From Paramecium pentaurelia (taxonomy: Eukaryota; Ciliophora; Oligohymenophorea; Peniculida; Parameciidae), in NCBI GenBank assembly GCA_905183005.1, contig CAJJDO010000081.1, positions 192,212 to 256,211 on the forward strand: 64,000 bases of DNA, written 5' to 3'. The notes under the pieces were generated by a model. That model was given only the letters and a program-made list of their open reading frames with translations, did not search any database and had not been told where the DNA came from. The position numbers were made by a program, and so were the translations under genes. Below are positions 24,525 through 37,382 of the stretch, piece after piece; the stretch's first letter is position 1, and each line of letters opens with the position of its first letter.

Positions 24525-26814
24525 ATGCAATAACATTAAGAGATTCAAATACTATAATCAATATTGAAATATCTTCCAAACAATATAATCATTTAATAAA
24601 CTAAATCCTTAATAGCTACCTATTCATCAAAAAAGTATAAATATATTATATCATTTATAAGTCTATAATCTATAAGTACTTTAAAAAGTATGAATAGATT
24701 TGACATCTCATAATTATCCTTATTCATTAATTTAGAAAAACAAGTAAAAGAATTATTACCTACCATGACTCAAAAATGTTAAGAATAATATAGATAACTT
24801 ATTTAATCTTTAATTCCATTTTATTAGATAGGGGATAAATTGATGGACTTTGATGGATTAGAAAATTTATCATTTTCAGATAATTATGATTGTTTCTAAA
24901 CTAATTCAACATTTAAAGTAGAAGAAGGTATAGTATATCTTTTAGATATTTGGGTAATTAAAAATATAATAATATATATGAGGCTACTTGGTGTGGACCT
25001 TGTCAAATTCCAATGAATCACAATTAATAAATGCTTTAGCAAAATGAACATTGGAAAAACAAAGTTAAAATAATTGCTATTTCACTTGATGAAGATTCAC
25101 AAAATGTTATTGAAAGAGTGAAATAAAAATAATGGGGATTGATTGAACATTATAGAGTAATAAATGGACATGAATCTTAATTAACTAAATTGTTATAACT
25201 TTAATATATTCCATTTGTTGTTTTAATAAATAAATGGGGTAAGATAGTTTATAAAGGGGGATTATAAAATGTCGATATTGAAACTAAAATAAATTAATTA
25301 ATTTAAGCTGAACAAGATATTGATCTTGAATAAGATAATACTAATTGTTAAGAAATAACATAATCATTAAAGAAAGAGGATTTTAAATTATTAAAAAATA
25401 AAATAAAATCCATCTAGGAACAACTAGAAATATTATAATTTTAAAATTATGTTGAATTTTAATTAAAAAAAGTAAATTATTGGAACTAGGATGGTATTAA
25501 GAAGACACATATAAGATCTAAACTTAGTTTAGTTTATGATATATTAAAATAAGATGAAGAATCTCTATAATAATTTCTAGATACTTATTGGAATAATATA
25601 CCTGAGAATTTAAAAGAAGTAACCTTCTCAAGAATTAGGGATCCTTAAACAATTAGTAAAGAAATGAAAAAATTATTCCAGGATATTTTTTAAGGTTTTG
25701 GGGTTAAACTAGAATATAATAACTCAAAAGAGATAAGTTTTAATTATTCTTTGTAACTTGATCCACCATTTGCTGTTAAAAGAAGTAATGATTTTTGGAT
25801 TCAGTAGTAGAATTTGAATGAAGATATATTATAAAAAGCTAAGAAATAATTGTTAAAATATGAGGCTTTATATATGAATTATCCTGAAGCTCATTAATGC
25901 TTTAAATAAATTATTAATGAGTTGATTAATTGTCTAAAGAAATAAGAAATATTCGTTTACAAATAATTAGAAATTGCAGACATTGAATAATCAAATGAAA
26001 TTGAATAAATTATAAATATTCTTTAAAAAGAACATATATTATAATTATTGTCCAAAATTGATAAATAAAAGGTGATAGAAATCAATATAGATTAAACAAA
26101 ACAATAATATTAAAATAATATACTTGTACATAATCCAAAACTTAATTATTTTATTAGAGACTCATAATAAGAAGTATTTTAATTGATTTTGAATGAAATA
26201 TTTGAAATCATACCTTAAGATAAATGGATAATAACAAAAACAGTTTCAAAAACAATATCTGTTTAATATCCTGGGAAATACTGTATTGTTTGTAATAAAG
26301 ATATTTCAAATGAATATTAACAATATTATTGTCCTTTTAAGAATGAACATGTATGTATGATCTGTGCTGAGTTTGATGATTAAAGTAAAGTTGGAATGGA
26401 AAGATTCAAATATCATGATACTCTGATGTTTATCAATGGGCCTTTAAATGACTTATCAGTATTATCAGATATAGATGAACATAAGATAGGTCGTAATGTT
26501 TAACTTAAAGAAGGAGAAAAAGGAAACTAAAATTACTCATAAATTATGACATGTAGTGGTTGTTATGAGGGTTCAATTGGATTTAGATACATAGCAGCTA
26601 ATGTAAAACCTGGTAAATATTAAATGGATGTACAAATTAAATTATAAAATGATAGGGTTATGTAGAATATTGTTCTAAATGTTTTGAGATCTTGAAAATG
26701 AAAGGATCAAAAAAAGCATAAGAATTAATTGATTCTGATGTTTAATTTGGTATGAATAGTGATACACTATTTACAAGAATTCTTTTTAATTATGGATCTT
26801 ATTAAGAATTTTGA
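24525..26814 (+). CDS. Thioredoxin-like protein with two zinc-binding modules
   Basis: 735 aa after three introns (24635-24661, 24954-24982, 26630-26655); exons sum to a multiple of three. About 120 helical residues precede a TlpA/nucleoredoxin-like thioredoxin fold with active site ATWCGPCQIP (about residues 135-145), followed by IIAISLDED and YIPFVVLINKWGKIVYKGG. A long Gln-rich helical linker follows. The C-terminus holds two zinc modules: YCIVC...CPFKNEHVCMICAEF, and a ZZ-like module with CSGCYEGSIGFRYIA and VEYCSKCF. Its start is only 75 bp after the LC8 stop. The combination suggests a redox adaptor rather than a free thioredoxin. The start was chosen because it is the only ATG in the frame matching intron 1. 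Confidence 0.8.
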
Positions 26815-26824
26815 ATATAAAACA

Positions 26825-27694
26825 TCAATGCTAAACAAATATATATTTCTTATTCAATTTTTCAATGTCTTATTCTAATTATATTAACTCTTTTTCATAA
26901 TTTTCTTTTCTTCTTTTGACTCCAATAGTTCCAAATACTCTACAATGTGTTTATTATTAATATTAATAATTCAATTCATCATATTTCTTTTTTAATCCTT
27001 ATCTTATTTATTCCAATTCTTCTTCTGGCATTTATTATCTAGTAAAAATGAGAAAATATACAATTTATTATCTTATTCTTATTATTCTAATTATTTTCTG
27101 TATTGTTCTTCATAAAATTATTCTTTAAGAGTATCTTTAATTTAGGTTAAATAAGTTGGAACTTTTCCATAAGTAGATTTCTTAGTCCAATCTGGTTCTT
27201 ATTGTTTTCTTTTAGGATCTAAATAGTAATAAAATAATAACTAGCTAAAATGACATCTATTGCATTAGTGGCAATGAAATTTTTATTTTATTTTAATCCC
27301 ATAATTGGTTTATCATCCAATTTTGGTATTTAAGGTTTAGTATCAGAATGTTAATAACCAAGATCAATACTTCTATGAATTGATCCCTTTTCTGCCCATA
27401 TATCTAGACTATTATTTCCCATATGTTTATGTTTAATTGGTTCTAATTTTTCTAGAATTTAATATGATTATTACAATTTTTAGATTTACCCAAGATACCA
27501 CTTTCTGATCTATATCTATTTTATTGAATAACATATGATCCATTTATATTTGTGACTGGAATAATTAAAGATTGAGTTCCAAATGTACTACCAGTTGGAG
27601 CAATAGTTCCTGGAATTGTAGACTTATATAATTTAGTAATTTTCTTAGGAGGAGTTTTCTCTTTTGGTATTAAGTTATAAATGCTTTCTTGCAT
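26825..27694 (-). CDS. Enkurin-domain protein (ciliary)
   Basis: 266 aa after three 23-nt introns. The C-terminal enkurin domain is clear: KSTYGKVPTYLTQIKDTLKE, then MPEEELEQIRQGLKKKYDEL and a closing charged coil ending in ELIQLEQDIEKLNKKY. Before it comes KPIMGLKQNKNFIATNA followed by PKRK, as in the ENKD1/enkurin group. Enkurin proteins are microtubule-associated and sit in cilia and basal bodies; enkurin itself is a microtubule inner protein of axonemal doublets. Its stop is 10 bp from the stop of the convergent thioredoxin-like gene. Confidence 0.88.
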
Positions 27695-27774
27695 ATAATT
27701 ATATAATAAAATTTATTGAAAATAATTGTTTTTAAAAAAATAAATAAATTTATTTAATTATATTAAAGAGTTTC

Positions 27775-28303
27775 ATGGCATCAAAAGTTAAAATAGAATG
27801 CATTAAATAAGGATATTAAATTAGTAATGAAATGAAAATAGATATTATGGACTTTTATAATAGATCATTACATTAAGAACATTATGCACATAAAACTGAT
27901 TATATAAGACATAATCTAGAAGAGAAATATGGTAATTAATAAATTTATTACTAAGGTCGATGTTTTTCAATTTTAATATATTCAATAGGTTCATTTGTAT
28001 CTCATTCATTTTTATATGCCGATGATTATTTATTAGAATTAAGATCTCCTGAACATCATATACTTGCATATTTATTACCTCCTTCTTATACTCCTCCTCC
28101 ATTAATTCCAGATCCTTAGGTTTTACCATTAAGTAGATCTTTAAATCATCCATTACATGCTTCTTAACCTATTTAATTGTAATTATTATTTTTATATTAG
28201 TTAACAATCACCTTAATCTAAAATCTTGGATTATCCAACACAATATTCATCTTATTATGCTAATAAATATTATGATGGATATTATAGAAGAGGATATTGG
28301 TGA
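27775..28303 (+). CDS. Small protein with Pro-rich centre and Tyr-rich C-terminus
   Basis: 168 aa after one 22-nt intron near 28178. The first 60 residues are charged (MASKVKIECIKQGYQISNEM...). A hydrophobic stretch FSILIYSIGSFVSHSFLYA follows, then a Pro-rich segment LLPPSYTPPPLIPDP, and a Tyr/Gly tail ending YYDGYYRRGYW. No family is recognised. It lies divergent to the enkurin gene with only 80 bp between starts, so the two may share a bidirectional promoter. Confidence 0.65.
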
Positions 28304-28369
28304 GAATTAATGAAATTAATGATATTGAATAAATTCTTATTTTATTTTATTAATAAAAATTAACAATTG

Positions 28370-31300
28370 ATGTAGTCTTTTAGAAATGCTACTATTCTAT
28401 AATAAGAAAGACCAAGAGGTGGAAGTGTTAATGCAAAATCATTTCTGAAGAATGCACAAAATATTAATAAAACAGAATCATAATCGTTTTTATTATAAGG
28501 AAATAATTCAAAAAAGACATTCGAATCTTAAATACCTAACAAAAATTAATCCTCTTAACATGATCCTCATCTAAGTTATTTAAATAATTTATAAAGCACT
28601 GAAAAATTAATAAAAACACAGAAATTATCTACATTAACAACAAAATTCTCAACTCAAAATTTGAAATATTTAAGTCCATCAAATTAAAATACTACAAAAA
28701 TAGATATACCATCTGATAATAAATAATTATTTATTCAAACAGCAAGAGTAAATTCATTATTATAAGAAATATCTGACATTAAACTACAAAATGAAAAAGT
28801 TAAATAGTTTTATTAATCTTAAATTCATAATCTTTAAAACACTCAAGACTAATTAAAAATTGAAAATATCAGTTTATCTAATTCTATTAAAGGATTAACT
28901 CAATAACTTTCTGATGCTAGATAAATTATGCAAAGGATTTATTAATAAACAGATCTTGAAGAATTAAATAATTCTTTTGATTAGATTGATTTTAATAATA
29001 ATCCTAATATCTAATAGGCTTTATATCAATTTTAATCAGAGATATTTCAATTCATTTATGAATATTAAAACTAAACAAATTAAAAAATTCAATTGAAATA
29101 ATAATAACTTAACAAAATCATTATTAAGTTGAATTAAATTATATAAAAATAAAAAGGATATGATCATAAATCAATTATTAATGATTTATAATAGACAAAT
29201 AATAATCTCTTAAGTAAAATCAAATCTTAAGAAGTTTAATTGAAATTTGTTCATAAGAAATCTACTGATCAAATATCTAATTAACTTGAAGAATAATTTA
29301 ATGAATTCAAAAAACATCATTAATCTATTATAAATAATCTGGAATAGGAGAAAGAAATTGCATATGAATAAGAAACATAACTAAAAAAGGAATTTTAAAT
29401 AAGGATACAAAAATTAGAATAAGAACTTAGTATATTATTAGATGAAAATTAGAAAAAAGAATAACTGATATCTGATTTAAATGACTTGAATCAATCAAAA
29501 GTACTTCAAGTAAATTTATTATTATATTTAGATTTAAAAATAAGAAGAAATATAGTAATTAACACATAAATTATAAGAAAATATGAATATATAAGTTAAT
29601 CTAAATGATTAAATTGTATTATTAAAATAAAATTGTAATAGTCTATTAAATGATTTTGAAAAATAACAATTTGAAATATAAAAATTATAAAAAGATAAAT
29701 AATATTTTCAAACATTATTTGAAAATTAACAAATAGAAATTATGGAATTAATGAAATAATAATAATTATTAAATGAAAATCATTAAATCTAACTAGATTC
29801 ATTGAACAATTAATCGTAATAATAAAATTATACATTATAAGAAAAATTAAAAATTAATGAATCAAAATTAAATAAATTATAAGACAATTATAATACATTA
29901 TAAAAATAAAAATAAGAACTAGAAAATCTATTAAAATAATCTTAAAATGAAACAAATAAATTTAAAGATTAAATAGATTAAATATAATAATTTTAAATTA
30001 AAATTAATAAATAAAATTAAACCATTTAAAATTTAATTTAATAAAATTAATCTTATGAAAATATGATTAACAAAAATGCATCTGAAAAAAAGATATTAGA
30101 ATAATAAATTATTGAATTAAAACAAATTTCATAAAATCAATAAGTGTAAGAAAGAAATATTATAACTGAAGATAAACAATCTGAAATTAAAACACTTTAA
30201 ATAGAGAATTCTGAATTAACAAAGTAAATTAAATAAGAGTAATTAAATTAATAATAACTCAAAACTTAAATAGTTAATTTATAAAATGATATTATATTAT
30301 ATCAACAATAAAAAACATAAATAGAATAATAATTAGATAAATAATAAAAAAATAATTAAGAATTACTAAAATAAATGGAGGAAGTAATTTAGAATAATTT
30401 AAATTAATAAGATCAATAAGCTAATGAATGGCAAAATTAATTCAATATGCTATCTAAAAAATATAATTAATCTGACTAAAATCTAAAAAATGCACTTTAA
30501 GAAAATAAAGAGTTATGTGAAAGGGTTTTAGAATTAGAATAGAAATTAGAAGAAGAAATAGATAGAAATTAATAATTAATTGAGGAAACTAAAAAATATT
30601 AAATTGATTCAAAATAAAAGGATGTTTAAATATGTCAATTTAAATAAAAAATATAAATATTAAATTAGTAACTTAACAATGAGAAATCTGAGTAAAAAGA
30701 CAATCATTAAAATGAATCATCAACTGGGTTTGCTTAAGTGATAAAGGAATATGAAAATCAAACCAAACATTTAGAATAAGAATAAGAAAAATGGTAGTTG
30801 TAATAAAATGCTTATATTTAAGAAATAGAATAATAATAATTAAAAATATAATAGTATGAATATGAATCAAAGGAAAATTAAAATTTTTAAAGATAACTAA
30901 ATGAAAAGCTATAAGAAACATTAAAAAAATTAGAATAGATATAATAATAATTACATGAAGAATAACTTAAATCTCAGTTGCTAATGAAATAGTTATCAAG
31001 CATATCTGAAAATAAGAGTTCTTCTTAACCTAATTAAGATTTAATGGATCTATTCGATGTTTAATAATCTCCAAGAGGTCAACAAATAGGAACTGTTTAA
31101 TTGCCTGAAACAAACTAATCGGAAGAGTAGATTTCTATTTTATCATAGTAGGTCCAATTATTATAGTAACAAATAAAATAATAGAATGAAAGTTTAGAAG
31201 AGAAAGATGTAATGATTAATGAGTTAAATGAATAGAAATCATAATTAGAGAATAGTTTGAATAAATCAATTGAAAAGATTAATGAATTAGAGAATGAAAT

Positions 31301-32111
31301 ATTAAATTTGAAATAAGAATTATAAAATTTAGATCAATTAAATAAAGATATTAATCATTATTAATAAAAGATATCTAATTAATAAAAGATAATTGAAAGT
31401 TTATAAAATTAAGTTGAAGAATTATAAATAGAATTGTAAGAATAAGAAAGTAAAGTAAAAATGTTAGGAACTATATAATAATCAAATGAAGAATAACTAA
31501 TATTTAAAGAATTGATATCTTAAAAAGATTAAGAGATTTTAAATTTATAAGAGGAATTAAAAAATCTTCAAAAAAAAGTAGAATAAAGAATGAATAAATC
31601 TGTAATTAGTAATGGATCTAAAAGGAGTTAAAATATTGTAAAATTTGAATAATTTGCAGATCTTGATGAACATGATGTTTCTGTTGAATCAAATGAAGAA
31701 GATTTAATAATTGAGAAATTATAATTACAAAAAGTAATTAAAGATAATAATGATAAAATCATTCAATTAGAATTATAATTACAAAATTTAAAAATTCATT
31801 ATTAAAAGGAATTATAATAAAAAGAAAAAGATATTATAGATCTATAAGAATAATTAAATAAATTCAAAGAATAATATTAAAATAATGAAAATACAGAGAT
31901 TGATATTTAAAAATAATAGAATGAAATTTTGGATTTATAGAAAGAGATTGAAATTCAAAATTAAATGATTTAATAATTAATAGATGACAAAAAGTATTAA
32001 TTTATATTATAATTTAGACTTCTTGAAGAGATCATCCAAACTTAATAGAATAAAAATGAATCTATCAAGGAGCAATCTCAGTTTAATGAAATTAATGATT
32101 GGTTTAATTGA
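28370..32111 (+). CDS. Large coiled-coil protein, 1,239 aa
   Basis: One 22-nt intron (29510-29531); exon sum divisible by three. The first 130 residues are Ser/Thr/Asn-rich and basic (MQSFRNATILQQERPRGGSV). From about residue 130 to the end it is nearly unbroken heptad-like sequence rich in Gln, Glu, Lys, Leu and Asn. There is one non-coil break near residues 880-910 (SENKSSSQPNQDLMDLFDV, then SPRGQQIG) and another near 1080 (KSVISNGSKRSQNIVKF). Such proteins in ciliates are usually basal-body, rootlet or cortical scaffold components. The sequence itself gives only 'coiled coil'. Confidence 0.85.
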
Positions 32112-32151
32112 TTATATTCATTTTATTATTATTGCTGTTTTCAATAAATGA

Positions 32152-34331
32152 TCATATGTATTGTACTGTAGGTTAAGAACTAAAAAAATTTGTATCAATA
32201 ACATCTAATGATAATTTTTATGAATTCCAACATTATTTAATTATTTTATTATTTCTTGAAGTAATCTTAACATTAGTAAACAATTTATCAAATCTTGATT
32301 AAGTATTACCATGATCTGGTATAGGATGAAGAGAATCACATAATACAAATCCTTATTATGCTTTAATTTTATAGAATTAGTCGACACTCTAAGAAACTGA
32401 TTTAGAATGAGAAGTCATAGGAGTACTTAAACATTATTTTAATATTTCCATTTTCTATTAAATTTAAGGACTTATAACACGCAATTATCTTTTACTCATA
32501 GTAAGAAATGGTAAACTATTTTAATCTGTTTCTTCATATTAATTATTAGTTTCTTTAGGTATAAAAGTACGTTTAATTTAATCTAGTAAATCTTTACTAT
32601 CTTTTTAATATTTACTAAAAAAAGGAGTCTTTCCTCTAATTTTAATATAAATTATATATACTTAGGTTTTTTAGGTTAAAATTATTCAAATTACTTTTCA
32701 ACTCTAATTAATAAGCATTTTTAGAAATTATCACCAGCCATTTTTAACATATTAAATTCTTCTTATTTATTAGAAATCTTATCATTTTTAGAATGTTATA
32801 ATGCAATAGATTGATTTTATTCAACCATTTATTGTTTAGTCATTTTTGGATGAATTGAAGATCTTAATATAGGAGATGATATTTTAGATGATTTAATTAA
32901 TTTTGGTTATTAATTAATTTCAATGTCATTTAAATATCTTCTTTCAATAACATTATTGTCTTCTTTCTTATTAAAATTAAGATTTAAAACTTTAGTTTAA
33001 ATAATTTCATTTAATCTTTTTTTATATAAATTTAGATTTTTCTAAGAAAGTAATGAAAGAGGGTTAATGAATTCAGGGAATTATCTTTTAACTATCAAAT
33101 AATTATCAAGATTTAAAACATATACATTACATTAAGTAACTGTTTTAATTGTATAATCTCTTTTATCATTTTAAAGATATATATCAGTTTCTCCAATAAA
33201 ACATCCATCAGTTAAATTAGCTAACTAAAATATTAAAATTTGAAAATATTACAGTAACAATATCTATTTAAGAAGTCTTCTCTTTTTTAGGTTCAATAAT
33301 TAATTGATTTTATTCTTGTTTTAAATAAGGATGAAAATCAATAGTTTTTTATAATAGAATTTCTCCTTCTTTCAGTAAGAAGAATCCATCTACAAAATCA
33401 TTTTGTTTCCAAATTTTATAATTTGGTGGATATTTGTATTATGAAAAATACATTATCAATTTACTAATTTTAAATTTAGTCATAGAAGGAAACATTTTAA
33501 GAAAATATTCAATTTTCTCTTATTATGATTTGATTTATTTTTCAAATATTTTCTAATTAAATAATATTATACAATTTACTTTAAAATTAGATTTATTTAA
33601 TGTTAATACTTAAATATCAGTAATAGTTATTATACTAGCAGCTCTAGGTTTATCAGTAGTTAATGCCATATCACCAAAGTATTAACCAGAATGAAGTTAA
33701 GAGATTTATTAGAATTTACAAATTCCATATATTGTAAAATACATATCAAAATTACCTGTATTTAATAATAATAATTCAGATTCAATTTGTTTAAGTGGTT
33801 TAGTTTATTTTTTAATTAATTTTTCATAAAAAGAGTATCTTGATTCTAGTTCAATTTCTGAAATGGAATTAAGTTGCATTTTATCTAAATACTATTAAAT
33901 TTTAGGTAAGATCTCTTATTCTTCAGTTTCAATTTATTATTATTATCTTTTAATATATACTGCAGCTGTTCCTGTTAGAATAATATAAAATTTGTCTCCT
34001 TGATCACCTAGTATAGATTGATGAGATACCTAAATTAAATACAGCATTATATTTTTGATATTTCTCATATTACAAATTTTATGATATTAACCTTGTGAAT
34101 TCAAATAATGTGCTTGTTTCTGGACACCATGTTTTAAATATTTCTATATTTTACATTATTCCAGATATAGAATCAATTTACATTTCTGTCATATATTGAT
34201 TATCTGTATAAATCTAAATAACAGGCTGATAATATTAGTTTTATTATTACAGCATACATCAATTCTTTAGATGTGATTTCATCATCTATATCATTATGAA
34301 CTTCTTTAGTATTAGTTTTTCTTCTACTCAT
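32152..34331 (-). CDS. Protein with two cyclic-nucleotide-binding (CNB) domains
   Basis: Starts with MSRRKTNTKEVHNDIDDEI and has at least two or three mini-introns. The first CNB domain shows GDQGDKFYIILTGTAAVYI and a phosphate-binding cassette GQYFGDMALTTDKPRAASI. About 80 Gln/Glu-rich residues are inserted between these two halves. The second CNB domain shows DGFFLLKEGEI and GCFIGETDIYL. The cassette keeps the Glu/Asp and Arg of ligand-binding sites in the first domain; the second lacks the PRAA motif and may not bind nucleotide. No kinase or channel part is attached, so it could be a PKA-regulatory-like protein or a ciliary CNB protein. The C-terminus is basic and Ser-rich. It converges on the coiled-coil gene with 40 bp between stops. 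Confidence 0.75.
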
Positions 34332-34509
34332 GTATTATTGATATTAATAAAAATCAAATGGAAAAATAACATTCTGTAATTTTTACAATAGGTGTCCTAT
34401 TATCTTTTTTGTATAAATTAATCATCTATTTATTAGGTTTAGTTCCAAATTTGATATAAATGAAGGTACTCTTAATATTAAACTAACAATATAAACAATC
34501 TAATGGATT

Positions 34510-35106
34510 ATGATTTCTCTTATTTTGGTTGTTATTTAACATCTATATTCAAGAAGAAAGATTCCTTCGCAGCCTCAATAAGAAATAATTCTAAAACAAA
34601 TAAAATATATAGATTCGCCCATACTGCCAAGAAAGGAAGCTGCTTTAATTGACGAATTATTTATATTAAGTAAGGAAGATTCTTGTTTTGACATTGGTAA
34701 ATAATTGAAATCAAAGATTACTCAAAATTAAACAGATTTTGATGAAATTTCTATAACATCTAGTTTAAAGAAGAGATCAAATTCCATAGCACGTGAAGGT
34801 TTATAAAGAAAGGTTTCTTTTGATGAAAGTTAGAATAAAATCCATACTTATAATAAAAATAATAGGTAGGAAACTAGAAATTTTGAATCCAGTTTTTAGG
34901 CAATTAAATAAGATAAATAGAAGAAAAATGAATTAGTTAAATAGAAGAGAAAGGAAGAAAATTTTAAGAAATTGAATATTAATGATATCAATAAGAAAGG
35001 AAGAAAAATAAAATCTTCTTTGGATGAGAATTTATCTCAATCCTCATATTAATCTATTTTTTAATTATAATAATCATATTATTTTTTTACTCAATATTTT
35101 ACTTGA
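34510..35106 (+). CDS. Small basic protein with N-terminal hydrophobic segment
   Basis: A single exon of exactly 199 codons. It starts MISLILVVIQHLYSRRK, a possible signal anchor, followed by hydrophilic Lys/Gln/Ser-rich sequence with no Cys. SPILPRKEAALIDELFIL is the most protein-like ordered stretch. The C-terminus is Ser/Tyr/Phe-rich (SYQSIFQLQQSYYFFTQYFT). No family is recognised. It sits 42 bp upstream of the Nup98 gene and 179 bp divergent from the CNB gene. Confidence 0.55.
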
Positions 35107-35147
35107 ACATTTTGTAATGTAAAGTAAAATAATTTTTTAAGTAAATA

Positions 35148-37346
35148 ATGTCAAACACTCTCTTTCAAAGAAATAGCAATACGAATATTTTTTAAACAAG
35201 CATACCTAATTCTAATTCCTGGAATATTCCTTAGTATATTATATACTCATTTTAAGAACATAAAGAAAACGTGATGTCCAAGGTTCATATAGAGCCAAAT
35301 TTGAATAAATAAAAATTCAGGTTGTGGATGATAAAAATGTATTATCTACTTCAATTATCTTTTAACCTTAATATGAAAAAATGGTAATCTTACCTATTAA
35401 TTCTAGACAATAATAATGATTAGATTAGAGGATTATTACTTGATTAGAGCTTAATAAATAGATGATTATCATATAACTACTATCCAAAATGCAATTCATT
35501 AAAAAAGATTTAATTCTTCTATAATTTCCAAAGTGGCTGGTTAAAGTAAATCTACATTCTACATTAGTAATCAAAGTACCTGTATTTCAAATATAAAAAT
35601 GTACCAATTCAATATGGGAATCCAATAATCAATCTTAATTATAACAAAATATATTTAATACAACTAGTTCTTCTTTCAATGATAATAGATAATAAAATAA
35701 TTTTTTTAGTTCAATTAACAACTAAAATAATTAGTAATAAAAGTAATTTGAAAATATATTTAATACTGCTCCAACCAATACTAATTCATTCAATATATTC
35801 TCTAATTCTAGATAAGATTAATTATAATCAAATATATTCAATTAAAATGTTTTTAATAATAATAACAAATCTCAATCAGAATACAATAATTATTAATCAA
35901 AAGAATAAAATCTTCCTTGGATGTAATAAACATAGAATATATTTTAATAAAACAAACCCTAATTACAAATTTAAATTCCTAATTAATAATCATTTAATTC
36001 AAATAATGATGCTATATAATTTAATAATAATCAATCTATTAATTCAATATTTTCTTAACCATAATAATTATAATAAATGAATAATATATAATCACCATTT
36101 TTCTAATAATAATAATAATAATAATTATTATTTTATTAATAATAATAATAATAATAATAATCATAATTTTAATAATAATTGTAAATGATTCCTTTACAGA
36201 TGTCTACATAACTATATCAACCATTTTAAAATATAAATAACATCAATTTTTTATCTAATGATTTACAAATGATATCATATTAAAATTAAATGAATCCTAT
36301 TTAATTTATTAAATAATCAGTAGATATGATAAACACTTTCACAACCACATTAAATAACTCTATCTAAGAAATGGAGAAATTGTATAAATTAGAAGAAGAT
36401 AAATATTTAGAATAAGAATACCTTATTAATTAACTTGAATTAAAAAAAAGAATTGAAAGATAAAAAAAATAATAAGAAATCAATTTATTACCTAAAAAGA
36501 AAAATGATTCACAAAATCTCTTTAGAATCATTCCCTCTTCTAATAATATCACTATACCCATTAGTTAAAAAAGTTCAAGAATTAGCATATAATAATAATC
36601 ATAAGTTAATTGTGGTAATAATGTAAGCAAAATTTAATAAAAATCAATCAAGACCAAAAAAGAATATATTATTGAAATCTATTTTGAAGAAAGTGAAAAT
36701 TTTATCACATTCAATGAAGAATTTAAAGATATTAAATCAAAAAATGATTTTAAAGAACAAATTCTTTAAAAAATTGATTCAATGTAAGTCTTTAAAAATG
36801 ATAAAGCTGCTTATTTTGCAAATAGTGAGTTTATTATAGATGAAAACAATAATTAAGATAATCATCAAACCTTATCATTTCGAATATAATAAACTTATAG
36901 GCCTATCTTAACAAAATTAGGATATTACACATTACCTGATATCAATTAATTATCTATCAATCAATTAAAACATGTTGAAGATTTCACAATTTATAATGAA
37001 TTTGGATCATTGAGATGGGATACTCCAACAAATTTATTATATTTAAATTTAGATAGAATAGTTGATATATAAGATTCAAAAGTAGAAGTATATGATTTAG
37101 ATCAAATTCATGAATACCTAAAACCAAAAGTTAATAAAAAATTAAATAAATCATGTTTAATTACTTTGAAGGTTCCAGTCCCAATTAATCAAGAGAATTA
37201 TGAAAAGGAGCATAAATTTCTTTAATAAAAATGCAAAGAATAAAATATTGAATTAGTAGAAATAGATTAAATAAAATAATAATTTGTAGTTAGAGTTGAT
37301 CATTTCTCCATATATACATTTGTACATGATGAAAATGAAGAATAAC

Positions 37347-37382
<36 letters not shown>

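Noticed and set aside
27845..28153. 102-codon ORF on the minus strand
   Set aside because: Antisense to the small Pro/Tyr-rich protein, which has a clean spliced frame on the plus strand.
30673..30921. Hydrophobic 82-codon ORF on the minus strand
   Set aside because: Antisense shadow of the Gln/Lys/Glu-rich coiled coil; such antisense always reads as Leu/Ile/Phe.
35679..36080. Standard-code ORF of 133 codons on the plus strand
   Set aside because: It is a shadow frame of the NIFN-repeat region of the Nup98 gene; Asn/Ile/Leu composition comes from the AT-rich repeats read out of frame.
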